Assembly (NCBI RefSeq): GCF_004115925.1
Contig: NZ_SDDX01000002.1
Coordinates: 184,726 to 248,725 of the forward strand
Direction of reading: 5' to 3'
Length of the DNA stretch: 64,000 nucleotides
From: Lelliottia nimipressuralis
GTDB lineage: Bacteria > Pseudomonadota > Gammaproteobacteria > Enterobacterales > Enterobacteriaceae
Both the position numbers and the translations under genes were made by a program. Under the pieces are notes generated by a model. It ran no database searches and was not told where the DNA came from. It saw only the letters and a list, made by a program, of their open reading frames with translations. Below are positions 54,329 through 64,000 of this stretch, in pieces (the first letter of the stretch is position 1; each line of letters opens with the position of its first letter).

Positions 54329-55615
54329 TCAGGCGTTGTACGCATTCTCGCCGTGGCTGTTCACATCCAGCCCTTCGCGCTCTTGCTCTTCCGGTACACG
54401 CAGGCCAACGGTCATGTCCGCCAGTTTGTAGCCAATGAAGGCCACAATACCCGACCAGACGATAGTGATGGCGATACTTTCCAGCTGAACCAGCAGCTGA
54501 TGGCCCATGGTCACGCCTTCTGCGTAGCCTACGCCACCGAGGGACGTCGCGGCGAAGATACCGGTCATGATGCAGCCGACGATACCGCACACGCCGTGCA
54601 CACCGAACACATCACAAGGATCATCGACACGCAGAACGCGTTTCAGCGCCGTTACGCCCCACAGACCCGCCAGACCGGCAACGATACCAATCAGCAGCGC
54701 GCCGCCGACACCGACATAACCGCACGCCGGGGTGATGCCAACCAGACCGGCAATCGCACCGGAACAGGCGCCCAGCAGGGATGGTTTACCGCGTACCACC
54801 CACTCACCAAACACCCAGGAGAGGATTGCGCCTGCGGTGGCTACCACGGTGTTCACAAAGGCCAGCGCGGCGATTTCGTTTGCAGCACTTGCTGAACCGG
54901 CGTTGAAACCGAACCAGCCAAAATAGAGGATTGCCGTACCGGTGAAGACCATCGGCAGGTTGTGCGGTTTAAACGCCTCTTTGCCAAAGCCCACACGCTT
55001 GCCAATCAGGTATGCCCCGACCAGACCTGCAACCGCAGCGTTAATATGCACCACCGTGCCGCCTGCGAAGTCCAGCGCACCGTGAGACGCCAGCAGACCG
55101 CCGCCCCAGACCATGTGCGCAATCGGCACATAAGAGAGTGTCAGCCACACCACCACGAAGATCAGCACGGCGGAGAAACGAATACGTTCTGCCAGCGCGC
55201 CGACGATCAGGCCGACGGTGATACAGGCGAATGACCCCTGGAACGCCACGTGGATGTACTGATAGAAGCTCCCCATCAGGGCAGTCAGCTGGATATTTTT
55301 CAGCATCGCCCAGTTGAAGTTGCCGAAGAAGGCGTTGCCTTCGCCGAAGGCCAGCGAGTAGCCGTAGACCACCCACAGGACGCAGACCAGCGCGAAGGTC
55401 ACTGCGACCTGCGTCAGCATGGACAGCACGTTCTTACCGCGGATCAGACCGCCGTAAAACAGCGCGATGCCCGGAATTGTCATGAACAGCACCAGCGCGG
55501 TGCAGATCATCATAAAGGCGTTATCCGCCTTGTCGGCTACCGCAGGAGCCGCCATCGCCAGGCCCGGCAGCAGTGCCAGAGACCCCAGAGCTGTTTTGAT
55601 TGTTGCTTTCTTCAT
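54329..55615 (-). CDS. amtB: Ammonium transporter AmtB
   Basis: Trimeric inner-membrane ammonium channel, 428 residues. A cleavable signal peptide of about 22 residues ends VMAAP-like (AMA-AP). Eleven transmembrane helices. The twin histidines are in HMVWGGGLLASHG and FGVHGVCG. The C-terminal GlnK-interacting tail EEQEREGLDVNSHGENAYNA is unchanged from E. coli. Start at 55615; six upstream codons dropped. Second gene of the glnK-amtB operon. Confidence 0.97.
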   Translation of the reverse strand: MKKATIKTALGSLALLPGLAMAAPAVADKADNAFMMICTALVLFMTIPGIALFYGGLIRGKNVLSMLTQVAVTFALVCVLWVVYGYSLAFGEGNAFFGNFNWAMLKNIQLTALMGSFYQYIHVAFQGSFACITVGLIVGALAERIRFSAVLIFVVVWLTLSYVPIAHMVWGGGLLASHGALDFAGGTVVHINAAVAGLVGAYLIGKRVGFGKEAFKPHNLPMVFTGTAILYFGWFGFNAGSASAANEIAALAFVNTVVATAGAILSWVFGEWVVRGKPSLLGACSGAIAGLVGITPACGYVGVGGALLIGIVAGLAGLWGVTALKRVLRVDDPCDVFGVHGVCGIVGCIMTGIFAATSLGGVGYAEGVTMGHQLLVQLESIAITIVWSGIVAFIGYKLADMTVGLRVPEEQEREGLDVNSHGENAYNA

Positions 55616-55650
55616 TTTCTCGATCCCTATCACTGTGTGCCAGGAGTTAC

Positions 55651-55989
55651 TTACAGTGCAGCTTCGTCAGCTTCGCCCGTACGGATGCGAATGACGCGCT
55701 GCAATTCGGCAACGAAAATTTTGCCGTCGCCAATTTTTCCGGTGTAAGCCGCTTTGCTCACCACATCAATCACCTCATCGAGTTGATCGTCAGCGATAGC
55801 CACATCAATCTTCACTTTAGGCAGGAAGTTGACGCTGTATTCGGCTCCGCGATAAAGCTCCGCATGGCCCTTCTGACGCCCAAAGCCTTTCACTTCGGTA
55901 ACCGTCAGTCCCTGAATCCCCATTGAAGACAGTGCTTCACGAACGTCTTCGAGTTTGAATGGTTTGATGACAACCGTAACCAGCTTCAT
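55651..55989 (-). CDS. glnK: PII signal protein GlnK
   Basis: 112-residue trimeric nitrogen sensor that blocks AmtB and is uridylylated by GlnD. Uridylylated Tyr51 lies in the T-loop (LYRGAEYSVNF), and the PII C-terminal signature KIGDGKIFV is present. ATG at 55989. Transcribed from a sigma54 promoter 53 bp upstream, hence nitrogen-regulated through NtrC. Confidence 0.98.
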   Translation of the reverse strand: MKLVTVVIKPFKLEDVREALSSMGIQGLTVTEVKGFGRQKGHAELYRGAEYSVNFLPKVKIDVAIADDQLDEVIDVVSKAAYTGKIGDGKIFVAELQRVIRIRTGEADEAAL

Positions 55990-56041
55990 AGTTCCTCTCC
56001 AGTCAGAATTCGATAATGGCCGCGTTTTACAACAGAGGTAT

Positions 56042-56057
56042 AGCAAGGGGTGTGCCA
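56042..56057 (-). promoter_or_regulatory. sigma54 promoter of glnK-amtB
   Basis: Minus strand TGGCAC-ACCCC-TTGCT (56057-56042): a full -24/-12 element with the GG-N10-GC spacing. The upstream DNA (56143-56205) is rich in GTGC/GCACC pieces that could be NtrC enhancers, but I could not define clean dyads. Confidence 0.9.
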
Positions 56058-56208
56058 GAGTTTGAAAAGGCGAAGAAATCAGGCGGCAAAGGCAGGAAAA
56101 GGCTCTTCTGAAGAAATGGATAAAAAAAACGCACCGTGACAGTGCATGGTGCGTTTCATTTTTGCACCAACAGAAATCCCTGTTAGCGCGGTGCTTAATT
56201 TTGGTGCA

Positions 56209-57990
56209 TCAGGCGCTCAGAGACTCCTCTTCGCGCGTGCTGGCGGCCAGCTCTTCTCCGGCCAGCTGCAGCTGGTACATTTGCCAGTAGCGTCCTTTCG
56301 CTTCCAGCAGCTCGCGATGCGTGCCGCGCTCGACGGCTTGCCCGCGATGCAGCACCAGAATGGTATCGGCATCAACAATCGTCGACAGACGGTGCGCAAT
56401 CACCACCAGCGTGGTCTTCTCCCGCACTTCCGCCAGCGCCTGCTGAATGGCCTGCTCGGTGCCAGAATCAATGCTGGCCGTCGCTTCGTCGAGAATGAGT
56501 ACCTGCGGCGTTTCAATCAAGACTCGCGCCAGCGCCAGCAGCTGCTTCTGCCCCACGGAGAGGTTATTGCCCTGCTCGCCCAGTTTGGTGTAGATCCCAT
56601 CGCTCATGGTGCGTGCCAGCTCTGCCAGCTGGACTTTCTCCAGCACCGCCCAGACCTGTTCCTCGCTAAACGGACGGCCCAGAGTGACGTTGGCAAAGAA
56701 GGAGTCGGCCATCACCACCGGGTCCTGCTGCACCATCGCAATCCCCTTGCGCAGCACGTCGTGGCTCAGGGTGGAGAGCGGACGACCATCAAGACGGATT
56801 TCACCGCTCGTAAGCGGGTAATACCCCATCAGCAGGCTGGCGAGGGTACTCTTACCGCTGCCCGTGTGACCCACCAGCGCGACAAAGCTGCGCGACGGGA
56901 TATCAAGATGAATGTCCTGCAGCACCAGACGATCTTCGCGATAGGCAAAAGAGGCATGATCGATCTCGATCGTGCCGCTTTTCAGTTCGCGCTCGTCGTC
57001 GCCGTAGGTTTGGCGTGGACGATCCATCAGCTCGAAGACGCGTTCACCGGCGACCACCGCCTGCTGCAGAATGGACTGCTGTGTCGTCAGTTCGATCAGC
57101 GGCTCGTTCAGACGCCCGAGGTAGCTGATAAACGCGTACAGCACACCCACTTCAATCGTGCCGCCCGCACCGAAACCAAACAGCATCAGCAGACCGCACA
57201 GCACCAGCGCCGAAAACAGGCTCAGCAGCGGACGCAGGAGGAAACCGTCCAGACGCAGGGTTTGCATGCGCGCCATATAGTGCGAGCGGCTCGCCTCACC
57301 CATGCGTTCGCCAAAACGTGCCTGCTGACGGAACTGCTGAATCACGCTCATGCCGTTGATGACTTCGTTAAAACCGTCGTTAATGTCCGCCAGATAAGCG
57401 CGAACCCGGCGCACAATCGGCGTGCTGTAGCGCTGGTAAATCACCATGACGATTAGCACTGCCGGGAAGATGGTGATTGCCACCAGCGCCATACGCCAGT
57501 CGAGGCTGAACATCGCCACCAGCATGGCGCCGACGAGCGCGGCGCTGCGCAGCACCGTGGCGACCACGGTCACGTACAGGTCGCGGATCACTTCCGTATC
57601 GTTGGTGACGCGGGAGATCACCTGGCCGACGGGCTGGGTGTCAAACTCAATCAAGGGCTGGCGCAGGGCCGCATCCATCACGTCGGTGCGCAGCTGTTGC
57701 ACTACGCCGACCGCCGCCTGGTTAAACAGCAGCGACTGAGCATAGTGCAACGACGCCGCCAGCAGCTGAAGCCCGACGTAAGCCGCGCCCAGTCCTGCAA
57801 CCAGTCCCAGCGGCAAATAGCTTTTAGCGACCATGTTGTCGATGAAATAGCTGATCAGCAGCGGGCCACTGACTTCGGCAATCGCCGCCACCCACAGCAT
57901 CACCACCGCGATAGAGAGCGGTTTGCGCCATGGCGAACCGTAGGCCAGCAGGCGTTTCAGCGTCGGCCACAGCTGGGTAAACTTACGCAT
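56209..57990 (-). CDS. mdlB: ABC-type multidrug exporter half-transporter MdlB
   Basis: 593-residue half-transporter with six membrane segments followed by a nucleotide-binding domain: Walker [10 protein letters not shown], signature LSVGQ, Walker B LILDEA. Pairs with MdlA, whose 3' end overlaps its start by 8 nt. Substrates of E. coli MdlAB are not clearly known. Same order as in E. coli, glnK downstream. Confidence 0.95.
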   Translation of the reverse strand: MRKFTQLWPTLKRLLAYGSPWRKPLSIAVVMLWVAAIAEVSGPLLISYFIDNMVAKSYLPLGLVAGLGAAYVGLQLLAASLHYAQSLLFNQAAVGVVQQLRTDVMDAALRQPLIEFDTQPVGQVISRVTNDTEVIRDLYVTVVATVLRSAALVGAMLVAMFSLDWRMALVAITIFPAVLIVMVIYQRYSTPIVRRVRAYLADINDGFNEVINGMSVIQQFRQQARFGERMGEASRSHYMARMQTLRLDGFLLRPLLSLFSALVLCGLLMLFGFGAGGTIEVGVLYAFISYLGRLNEPLIELTTQQSILQQAVVAGERVFELMDRPRQTYGDDERELKSGTIEIDHASFAYREDRLVLQDIHLDIPSRSFVALVGHTGSGKSTLASLLMGYYPLTSGEIRLDGRPLSTLSHDVLRKGIAMVQQDPVVMADSFFANVTLGRPFSEEQVWAVLEKVQLAELARTMSDGIYTKLGEQGNNLSVGQKQLLALARVLIETPQVLILDEATASIDSGTEQAIQQALAEVREKTTLVVIAHRLSTIVDADTILVLHRGQAVERGTHRELLEAKGRYWQMYQLQLAGEELAASTREEESLSA

Positions 57991-59755
57991 GGGTGGCCTC
58001 CTCGTTCAGATCTGGCGCATCGTCCAGGGCCGCCTCCAGCTGTTGATAGCGGTGCATATCGCGATACCACCCGGGCTGTTCCGCAAGCTGATCGTGGTGC
58101 CCGCGCTGGGCTATATGCCCGTGCTGCATCACCAGAATTTCGTTCGCTTCCGTCAGGGCCGAGAGCCGGTGGGCGCTAATAATCACCGTCCGCCCTTCGC
58201 CCCACTGACGCAGGTTATGCAGGATCTGGTGTTCCGTGCGCCCGTCGACCGCGGAGAGCGCATCGTCGAGGATCAGAATTTCAGCATTCAGCAGCAGCGC
58301 ACGCGCAATGGAAATACGCTGTTTCTGCCCGCCCGACAGCATCACGCCGCGCTCGCCCACTTCGGTGGCATAACCCTGCGGCAGGCGAAGAATATCATCG
58401 TGGACGCTGGCCAGGCGCGCTACGTGCTCAATCTCTTCCTGCGTCGCCGTGGGATGACCCAGCGCGATGTTGTTGGCAACCGTATCCGAGAACAAAAACG
58501 GCGTCTGGCTGACGACCGCCAGACGGCTGCGCCAGGCGTCCAGCTGCAGGCGCGTCAAGGGAATATCGTGAAAACGAATGTCCCCCTGGGTGACATCAAA
58601 GTGACGCTGAATCAGCGACAGCACGGTGCTTTTCCCGGCACCGGTTGGGCCGCAGATCCCCAGCATCTGTCCTGGGCGCAGCGTAAAGTTGACGTTTTCC
58701 AGCGTCGGGCGTTCGGTTTGCGGATACGAAAACGCCGTAATCGCCACCTCCAGCACACCGCGCCCTTCCGGCACGGATTCGCTGCCGTCGTTCACCACCG
58801 GTGCTTCCGCCAGCATCGCGCGAATACGGCTGTACGCCGCGCTGCCGCGTTCGACGATATTAAACATCCACGCCAGCGCCAGCATCGGCCAGATCATCAG
58901 CCCGAGATACATGGCGAAGCTGGTCAACTGACCGAGGGTCATGGAGCCGTTGACCACCATCCAGCTCCCGCCGCCAATTGCCAGCAGATTGGCGGTGCCA
59001 ATGGCGATATAAATCGTCGGGTCAAAGCGCGCATCAATTCGCGCCACGCGCAGGTTTTTCGCGCCGGTGTCTGCGGCATCGGCGGCAAACTGCGCCGACT
59101 GGCGATCTTCAAGGCCAAAGGCTTTGATCATGCGGATGCTGGTCATGCTCTCCTGAGTTCTGTCGTTCAGAGAGGAGAACGCCGCCTGGGCCAGCTTGAA
59201 GCGCTCGTGCAACTGTTCGCCGAAGCGGTTGATGGCCAGCGCCATGAGGGGCATTGGCAGCAGCGCCAGCAGGGTGAGCTGCCAGCTGATTTGCGTCGAC
59301 ATCACGATCAGCACCGCGCAGCCCATCACCAGCGAATCAACCAGGGTTAACACCCCTTCCCCGGCGGCAAATACCACGCGATCCACGTCGTTGGTGGCGC
59401 GTGCAATCAGATCGCCCGTGCGGTGGCGCAGGTAGAATTCAGGATGTTGGCGGCTGAGCTGACGATAAAAATCTTCGCGCAGCTCCACGGCGAGCTGATA
59501 CGACGCGCCGAAGAGCAGCACGCGCCAGACGTAGCGCAGCAGGTAGACAATCACCGCAGTCAGGACCAGCGTGCCGATCCACATCATCACCCGTGCGGTG
59601 GTGTAATGTTGTTCTGTGACGCCGTCCACCACATATCCCACCACTTTCGGCGGAATGAGCTGGAGAATGGCAATAATAATAAGCAGGGCCACTGCGCCGA
59701 GATAGCGTCGCCACTCCCGGCGGAAGTACCAGCTTAACTGAGCAAATAATCGCAC
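57983..59755 (-). CDS. mdlA: ABC-type multidrug exporter half-transporter MdlA
   Basis: 590 residues, membrane domain then NBD with [14 protein letters not shown] and LILDDA. Walker B ends in Asp-Asp rather than Asp-Glu. The catalytic carboxylate is thus Asp, a degenerate site as in many heterodimeric exporters whose partner (MdlB, LDEA) is canonical. Start GTG at 59755, N-terminus [15 protein letters not shown] as in E. coli. Confidence 0.95.
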   Translation of the reverse strand: MRLFAQLSWYFRREWRRYLGAVALLIIIAILQLIPPKVVGYVVDGVTEQHYTTARVMMWIGTLVLTAVIVYLLRYVWRVLLFGASYQLAVELREDFYRQLSRQHPEFYLRHRTGDLIARATNDVDRVVFAAGEGVLTLVDSLVMGCAVLIVMSTQISWQLTLLALLPMPLMALAINRFGEQLHERFKLAQAAFSSLNDRTQESMTSIRMIKAFGLEDRQSAQFAADAADTGAKNLRVARIDARFDPTIYIAIGTANLLAIGGGSWMVVNGSMTLGQLTSFAMYLGLMIWPMLALAWMFNIVERGSAAYSRIRAMLAEAPVVNDGSESVPEGRGVLEVAITAFSYPQTERPTLENVNFTLRPGQMLGICGPTGAGKSTVLSLIQRHFDVTQGDIRFHDIPLTRLQLDAWRSRLAVVSQTPFLFSDTVANNIALGHPTATQEEIEHVARLASVHDDILRLPQGYATEVGERGVMLSGGQKQRISIARALLLNAEILILDDALSAVDGRTEHQILHNLRQWGEGRTVIISAHRLSALTEANEILVMQHGHIAQRGHHDQLAEQPGWYRDMHRYQQLEAALDDAPDLNEEATHA

Positions 59756-59797
59756 GCGGTAAATTCCTGAAGGTATTGTTCCGGCAAGGCCTGGAAG

Positions 59798-60256
59798 TTA
59801 TTCAATGGGTAAAGCGGTGGTGTATTTAATCTGTTCCATGGCGAAGCTTGAGGTGACATCCGACAAGCCCGGCACGCTGTTGACCAGCCGTTTGTAGAAG
59901 TCGTCATAGCGTTTCATGTCCGCCACCTGCACGCGCATCAGATAGTCGTATTCCCCTGCCATGCGCCAGAAACCGAGCACTTCGGGCATCTCGGAGACCT
60001 CGGTGACAAACCGGCAGTACCAGTCGCTGCTGTGGTGCTGCGTTTTTATCAGAACAAACGCGGTCAATCCAAGCCCCAGTTTTTCGGGATCGAGCAGCGC
60101 CACGCGGCCCAGCAAAACGCCGTCGTCTTCCAGTCTTTTTAGGCGTTTCCAGCAGGGTGTGGTGGTCAGATTAACGGCATCAGCGAGCGCCTGCAAAGAG
60201 AGGGTGCAGTCCTTTTGCAGCAGAGAGAGCAGCTTACGGTCAATTTTATCTAACAT
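59798..60256 (-). CDS. decR: Lrp/AsnC-family cysteine-responsive regulator DecR (YbaO/CyuR)
   Basis: 152-residue Lrp-type activator that induces cysteine detoxification in E. coli. HTH at about 4-50 ([28 protein letters not shown]) and RAM ligand domain from about 65. ATG at 60256; four upstream codons are not in homologues. It diverges from a PLP enzyme 116 bp away, its likely target here. In E. coli its targets lie elsewhere. Confidence 0.95.
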   Translation of the reverse strand: MLDKIDRKLLSLLQKDCTLSLQALADAVNLTTTPCWKRLKRLEDDGVLLGRVALLDPEKLGLGLTAFVLIKTQHHSSDWYCRFVTEVSEMPEVLGFWRMAGEYDYLMRVQVADMKRYDDFYKRLVNSVPGLSDVTSSFAMEQIKYTTALPIE

Positions 60257-60269
60257 ACCCCGCCTCACA

Positions 60270-60284
60270 GAGAATAATTTTCTC
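60270..60284. promoter_or_regulatory. Dyad between decR and the PLP enzyme
   Basis: GAGAA-TAATT-TTCTC, just 13 bp upstream of decR, in an AT-rich 116-bp divergent region. AT-rich dyads of this size are usual for Lrp-family proteins; a candidate DecR site. Confidence 0.45.
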
Positions 60285-60372
60285 CTGACATTCTATTTTA
60301 AAGGCCAGATAGCAACAATTTTTTCTGTGCTTTTCGTTATCCTAGGCACAAAATGACAAATGGATACACACG

Positions 60373-61419
60373 ATGAATAGCACCTGGGTCAAACACGCAA
60401 TCAGCGAAATCAATGCCGACTATCAGCGCTCGGCGGACACCCATCTTATCCGCCTCGCCCTGCCGGGGTTTTCCGGAATTCAGCTCTACCTGAAAGATGA
60501 AAGCACTCATCCAACCGGCAGCCTGAAGCATCGTCTGGCGCGTTCGCTTTTTCTGTATGGGCTGTGTAACGGCTGGATCAACGAGGGCACCACGATTATT
60601 GAGTCGTCGTCGGGTTCGACTGCCGTGTCCGAGGCCTATTTCGCCCGTCTGCTTGGCCTGCCGTTTATCGCCGTGATGCCCTCCTGTACCGCAAAACGCA
60701 AAATCGAGCAGATCGCGTTTTACGGTGGACGCTGTCATTTTGTTGAAAGCGCCTGCGAGATCTACGCCGCGTCAGAAATGCTGGCCCGCGAGCTGAACGG
60801 CCATTACATGGATCAATTTACCTTCGCCGAACGTGCAACCGACTGGCGCGGGAATAACAACATTGCCGACAGTATTTTCCGCCAGATGAAGAATGAACCG
60901 CATCCGGAACCGTCTTACATCGTGATGAGCGCGGGCACCGGCGGGACCTCTGCCACCATTGGCCGCTATATTCGCTGCCAGGGTTACGATACAAAACTGA
61001 TGGTGGTTGACCCGCAAAACTCCGTGTTCCTCGACTACTGGCAAAACCGTGACGCCAGCCTGCGCAGCCCGGTGGGCAGTAAAATCGAAGGTATCGGCCG
61101 CCCGCGCGTGGAGCCGTCGTTTATTCCTGATGTGGTCGATGAGATGCTGCGCGTGCCGGATGCGGCAAGTGTCGCCACCGCTCACTGGCTGGAAACGCAG
61201 CTGGGCCGAAAAGTGGGGGCTTCCACGGGGACTAATATGTGGGGCGCGCTACAGCTGGCCGTGCGGATGCGCGAAGAGGGCAAGAGCGGTTCTATCGTTA
61301 CGCTGCTTTGCGACAGCGGAGAACGCTATCTGGACACCTACTACAACGCGGACTGGGTGAAAGCCAATATTGGCGACATCGAGCCGTGGAAAGCGCAAAT
61401 AGCGCAGATGACAAAATAA
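60373..61419 (+). CDS. PLP-dependent cysteine synthase-fold enzyme, probable cysteine desulfhydrase
   Basis: 348 residues, fold-type II PLP enzyme. PLP lysine K52 in [11 protein letters not shown] and the phosphate loop SSSGSTA near 78-84. A glycine-rich loop [12 protein letters not shown] follows, with [12 protein letters not shown] towards the C-terminus. The Ser-Gly-Ser-Thr loop differs from the SGNTG of CysK/CysM, which argues for a degradative rather than synthetic enzyme. Placement opposite decR suggests cysteine-inducible cysteine breakdown, as reported for a comparable regulator/enzyme pair in Pantoea ananatis (named ccdR/ccdA, from memory). Orthology is unproven. Confidence 0.85.
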   Translation: MNSTWVKHAISEINADYQRSADTHLIRLALPGFSGIQLYLKDESTHPTGSLKHRLARSLFLYGLCNGWINEGTTIIESSSGSTAVSEAYFARLLGLPFIAVMPSCTAKRKIEQIAFYGGRCHFVESACEIYAASEMLARELNGHYMDQFTFAERATDWRGNNNIADSIFRQMKNEPHPEPSYIVMSAGTGGTSATIGRYIRCQGYDTKLMVVDPQNSVFLDYWQNRDASLRSPVGSKIEGIGRPRVEPSFIPDVVDEMLRVPDAASVATAHWLETQLGRKVGASTGTNMWGALQLAVRMREEGKSGSIVTLLCDSGERYLDTYYNADWVKANIGDIEPWKAQIAQMTK

Positions 61420-61455
61420 AAAAAGCCAGACCGATAAACATCGACGTCTGGCTTG
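61418..61455 (-). terminator. Terminator of cof
   Basis: Minus strand AAGCCAGAC...GTCTGGCTT (61454-61423) followed by seven Ts. It may also end the convergent PLP gene, whose stop is within it. Confidence 0.85.
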
Positions 61456-61469
61456 CTGGAAGGGTCTCA

Positions 61470-62288
61470 CTATTCGGGGGAATACGGGAGGTTTGGTTTA
61501 TCCAGCCAATGAGTCAAAAAATGGGACACCGCTTCGTTACGGCAATGTCCGATAACCGGGAGATGCGACAGCTCAGCAATCAGCTGCGGCATCGCATTTC
61601 CCATAATCACACCGCGACCTACGCTGCCCAGCATTTCGCGGTCGTTCATGGCATCGCCAAATGCCATACAATCCTGCATCGTTAAACCGAGGTGGTCGCT
61701 CAGGACCGCCAGCGCAGACCCTTTGTTGCATCCCACCGGCAGCACTTCGAGACACTCCACCGCCGAGAAGGTCAGGTGCGCACGGTCGCCTAACGCTTCG
61801 TTAAGCTGAATGCGCAGACGGCACAGATCGTCGTGATCGCCGCAGAAACAGATTTTCGTCACCGAGTGCGCAGGGATACGGCGCAGATCCGTCAGCTGGT
61901 AGCGAAAACCGCTGTAGACGTGCGCTTTCAGCAGTTCAGGGATCTCTTCGCCCGTCAGCCAGCCGGTGTCGTTAAACACGTGAATACTGGCCTGCGTATC
62001 CCAGGTGCTGTGCAGCACCAGATCTGCCACTTCCGGGTCCAGATCCTGACGATGCAACATTTCGCCTTCCACCGAGTGAATGCGCGTACCGTTGCCGGTG
62101 ATGAGAAAAGCATCCATCGACAGTTTGCCGAGCAGGTGGCGCATCTCCAGAACATGACGGCCCGTGGCAAACGTCAGGGTGATATCACGCTCATGCAGCC
62201 GCTTCAGCGTGCTCAGGGTTTTCTCTCCTAAGCGGTGATCCGGCATTAAGAGCGTGCCGTCCATATCAAATGCTGCAAGCCGCGCCAT
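61470..62288 (-). CDS. cof: HMP-PP phosphatase Cof (HAD family)
   Basis: 272-residue HAD phosphatase, class IIB. Nucleophile Asp8 and Asp10 are in FDMDGTLL, and motif IV is [19 protein letters not shown]. The E. coli enzyme hydrolyses HMP-PP, a thiamine precursor, and PLP. ATG at 62288. It is a monocistronic gene with its own terminator. Confidence 0.95.
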   Translation of the reverse strand: MARLAAFDMDGTLLMPDHRLGEKTLSTLKRLHERDITLTFATGRHVLEMRHLLGKLSMDAFLITGNGTRIHSVEGEMLHRQDLDPEVADLVLHSTWDTQASIHVFNDTGWLTGEEIPELLKAHVYSGFRYQLTDLRRIPAHSVTKICFCGDHDDLCRLRIQLNEALGDRAHLTFSAVECLEVLPVGCNKGSALAVLSDHLGLTMQDCMAFGDAMNDREMLGSVGRGVIMGNAMPQLIAELSHLPVIGHCRNEAVSHFLTHWLDKPNLPYSPE

Positions 62289-62397
62289 GATGACTCCGAA
62301 AATGTGATGGGGTTAATCTGGGTATCAGTATTGCCCGCGATATACGGAAGTAATAGTGAATAGATGATTATTATTGTTCCGGGTTTTATACAGGCGT

Positions 62398-62424
62398 AAA
62401 AAAACGCTGCGGTTGCAGCGTTTT
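62398..62424 (-). terminator. Terminator of the M20 hydrolase
   Basis: Minus strand AAAACGCTGC-AACC-GCAGCGTTTT followed by three more Ts. Lies 15 bp after the stop. Confidence 0.9.
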
Positions 62425-62438
62425 GATGGGGGAGAGAA

Positions 62439-63623
62439 TCAGGCGTGATTAAGAAGCAGGTGCTGAATAAATCCAACATGCAGTCTGACGCCCGTCTGCA
62501 ACGCCGCTTCATCCAGACGGAATCGCGGATTATGTACGCCGTAGGTCGCCCCGATGTGCTCATTGCCGCTGCCGATAAACAGGAAACAGCCCGGTACTTT
62601 TTGTTGATAGGAAGAGAAATCTTCGCCACCAAACAGGGGATGCGCAATCTCCCGCAGCGCCTGATCGCCGAGCGTGGCGCGAATCACTTTGCGGGCAATA
62701 GCGCAGGCCTCAGGATGGTTATTGCCGCTGGCGTAACCCCGCGTCCAGTTCAGGGTAAACTGCGCGCCGTGCGCGGCGGTAATGCCCGCAATAATTTGCT
62801 CCATCTGCTGTGGCACCTGCTGACGCACGCTGTCGTGATGGGTTCGCAACGTCCCCGCCAGTTTGATGCGCTCCGGGATGACGTTATAGCTTTCGCCGCT
62901 CTGGAAGGTGGCGATGGTCAGGACCGGTACCTGAAGCGGGTCGGTGCGACGTGACACCACATTTTGCAGGGCCGTCACCACTTCCGCGCCAATCACCACC
63001 GGATCAATGCACAGATGCGGCATGGAGCCATGCCCGCCCTTGCCCACAATGGTGATATCAAAATTATCCGTTGAGGCGCAGAAGACGCCCTCTTTCAGCC
63101 CGACTTCCCCCGTCGGGAAATTCGGCATCACGTGCAGCCCGAAGATTTTTTCCACCCCGTCGAGCACCCCGAGATCAACCAGCTCCTGCGCGCCTCCCGG
63201 CGGCACCTCTTCGGCGTGCTGAAAGATAAAGCGCACCGAGCCGTGCAGCATCGACTGGCACTGTGTCAGCACTTTCGCCGCCCCGAGCAGCATGGCGGCA
63301 TGCGCATCATGGCCGCAGGCATGCATCACGCCCGGTACCGTCGAACAAAAGGGTTCGTCGTTCTCTTCCTGGATGGGCAGCGCGTCAATATCGGCACGCA
63401 GCGCATAGCACGGCCCGTCATACGCCCCTTTCAGATCGGCAATGACGCTGTTGGGCGTCAGGCGCGTCAGCGTTAAACCGCCAAAACTGGCCAGTGCATC
63501 GGCAATATAGTCCGCCGTTTTATGCTCCTGAAATGAAAGCTCTGGATGAGCATGAATGTGTCTGCGCCAGCGCAAAACGTCCTCTTTCACATCAGCCAGC
63601 ATCGCTTCAATCGTAAATGCCAT
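62439..63623 (-). CDS. M20-family (M20D) amidohydrolase
   Basis: 394-residue metallopeptidase-fold hydrolase. Metal ligands: C103 and H105 in [11 protein letters not shown]138-E139 in [10 protein letters not shown]164 in LHVMP, and the last one in [10 protein letters not shown] dimerisation lid lies at about 185-295. Such enzymes release amino acids from N-acyl or hippuryl-like amides; the substrate is not clear. ATG at 63623 with GAGGAG 7 nt upstream; GTG at 63626 is the alternative. It follows an MFS gene by 15 bp, so transporter and hydrolase probably act together. Confidence 0.9.
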   Translation of the reverse strand: MAFTIEAMLADVKEDVLRWRRHIHAHPELSFQEHKTADYIADALASFGGLTLTRLTPNSVIADLKGAYDGPCYALRADIDALPIQEENDEPFCSTVPGVMHACGHDAHAAMLLGAAKVLTQCQSMLHGSVRFIFQHAEEVPPGGAQELVDLGVLDGVEKIFGLHVMPNFPTGEVGLKEGVFCASTDNFDITIVGKGGHGSMPHLCIDPVVIGAEVVTALQNVVSRRTDPLQVPVLTIATFQSGESYNVIPERIKLAGTLRTHHDSVRQQVPQQMEQIIAGITAAHGAQFTLNWTRGYASGNNHPEACAIARKVIRATLGDQALREIAHPLFGGEDFSSYQQKVPGCFLFIGSGNEHIGATYGVHNPRFRLDEAALQTGVRLHVGFIQHLLLNHA

Positions 63624-63638
63624 CACATGTCTCCTCAG

Positions 63639-64000
63639 TTAAGCCGCATCGCTCAGAGCGGAGCGCGTTTTCAGCTCCAGCGGCAACATGGCAAGCCCGG
63701 CAACCACCATTGCCAGCGCCAGAAAAACAAACGTCGAGAGGTAGTCGCGACTGACGGTAATCAAATACCCCATTGCAATCGGGGCGACAAAACCGCCCAG
63801 CGTCCCACCGGTGTTTATAATCCCCATCGCCGCGCCCATCACCTCCGGCGGCAATCGTTTCATGGGTAAGGTAAATACGGTCACGAAAGCGGCCATCAGG
63901 AAAACATAACCAAAGAACAGCAGCAGCCCGGCGGTGAACGCCGAAGTGGAGGTGTAGACCAGCCAGATGCAGACTGCGCTTAGCAACGCGCAGCAAAAAA
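63639..64000 (-). CDS. MFS transporter, C-terminal part (truncated by window edge)
   Basis: Only the last 120 or so residues are present; the frame stays open to the right edge. The visible part has four hydrophobic segments with the MFS block MGAAMGIINTGGTLGGFVAP and YLSTFVFLALAMVVAGLAML. This looks like the anion:cation symporter branch of MFS. It lies upstream of the M20 hydrolase on the same strand. Confidence 0.85.
   Translation of the reverse strand, partial: FCCALLSAVCIWLVYTSTSAFTAGLLLFFGYVFLMAAFVTVFTLPMKRLPPEVMGAAMGIINTGGTLGGFVAPIAMGYLITVSRDYLSTFVFLALAMVVAGLAMLPLELKTRSALSDAA

Noticed and set aside
56146..57456. 436-codon frame antisense to mdlB
   Set aside because: His/Gln/Arg-rich, no recognisable domain, lies entirely over the real gene and its 3' flank.
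57989..59350. 453-codon frame antisense to mdlA
   Set aside because: Same shadow composition; the sense gene has complete ABC motifs.

Overview
The window reads as chromosome of an Enterobacteriaceae member of the Enterobacter cloacae type. From tesA to cof the proteins and their order follow the Escherichia coli K-12 tesA-cof region, read in the opposite direction to the K-12 map. Several lineage-specific blocks are inserted, and lacZ/lacI sit next to ybaA. I see no tRNA, insertion sequence, prophage or CRISPR array.

Layout. 3-5273: tesA (5' end off the window), ybbO, cnoX, fetAB iron exporter, qmcA-ybbJ. 5270-9848: cueR/copA copper efflux pair with a CueR box and a conserved copA frameshift signal, then ybaP, the small RNA chiX and ybaK. 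9988-20204: ushA, fsr, ybaL, gsk, hemH, adk, htpG. 20315-25171: recR, ybaB, dnaX (with its gamma-subunit frameshift signal), apt, ybaN, priC, rsmS. 25188-33807: mscK, acrR, acrAB. 34319-36290: tomB-hha, maa, ylaC. 36262-42581 is a lineage-specific block: a MocR regulator diverging from a GNAT acetyltransferase, the zinc-independent ribosomal proteins L36/L31 behind a Zur-like palindrome, and a PTS EIIBC / ManD-like dehydratase / GntR sugar-acid cluster. 42676-44618: pdeB and ybaA. 44681-51659 is a second block: lacZ-lacI without lacY or lacA, a YczE-like membrane protein diverging from its MocR-type regulator, and a two-gene AT-rich operon (ribbon-helix-helix protein plus a small unknown). 51896-60256: ffs (4.5S RNA), ybaZ, ybaY, tesB, amtB-glnK, mdlA-mdlB, decR. 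60373-64000: a PLP-dependent cysteine-synthase-fold enzyme diverging from decR, cof, an M20 amidohydrolase and the end of an MFS transporter that runs off the window.

How the genes work together. Metal homeostasis is prominent: CueR/CopA for Cu(I), FetAB for iron, HemH for heme, and Zn-free ribosomal paralogues for zinc starvation. Efflux is carried by AcrAB, MdlAB and Fsr. Nitrogen status acts through a sigma54 promoter ahead of glnK-amtB. Heat shock acts through a sigma32 promoter ahead of htpG. DNA replication and repair genes are dnaX, recR, priC and the alkyltransferase-like ybaZ. The accessory blocks are small regulator/target cassettes; their operators can be seen but most substrates cannot be named.

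No large undescribed system is obvious. The least explained items are the small RHH operon beside ffs (51196-51659), the MocR/GNAT cassette (36262-38530) and the PTS/ManD/GntR cluster (39021-42581). The most informative non-gene signals are the copA and dnaX frameshift sites, chiX with an apparently rebuilt 5' hairpin, and twin lac operators flanking lacI.
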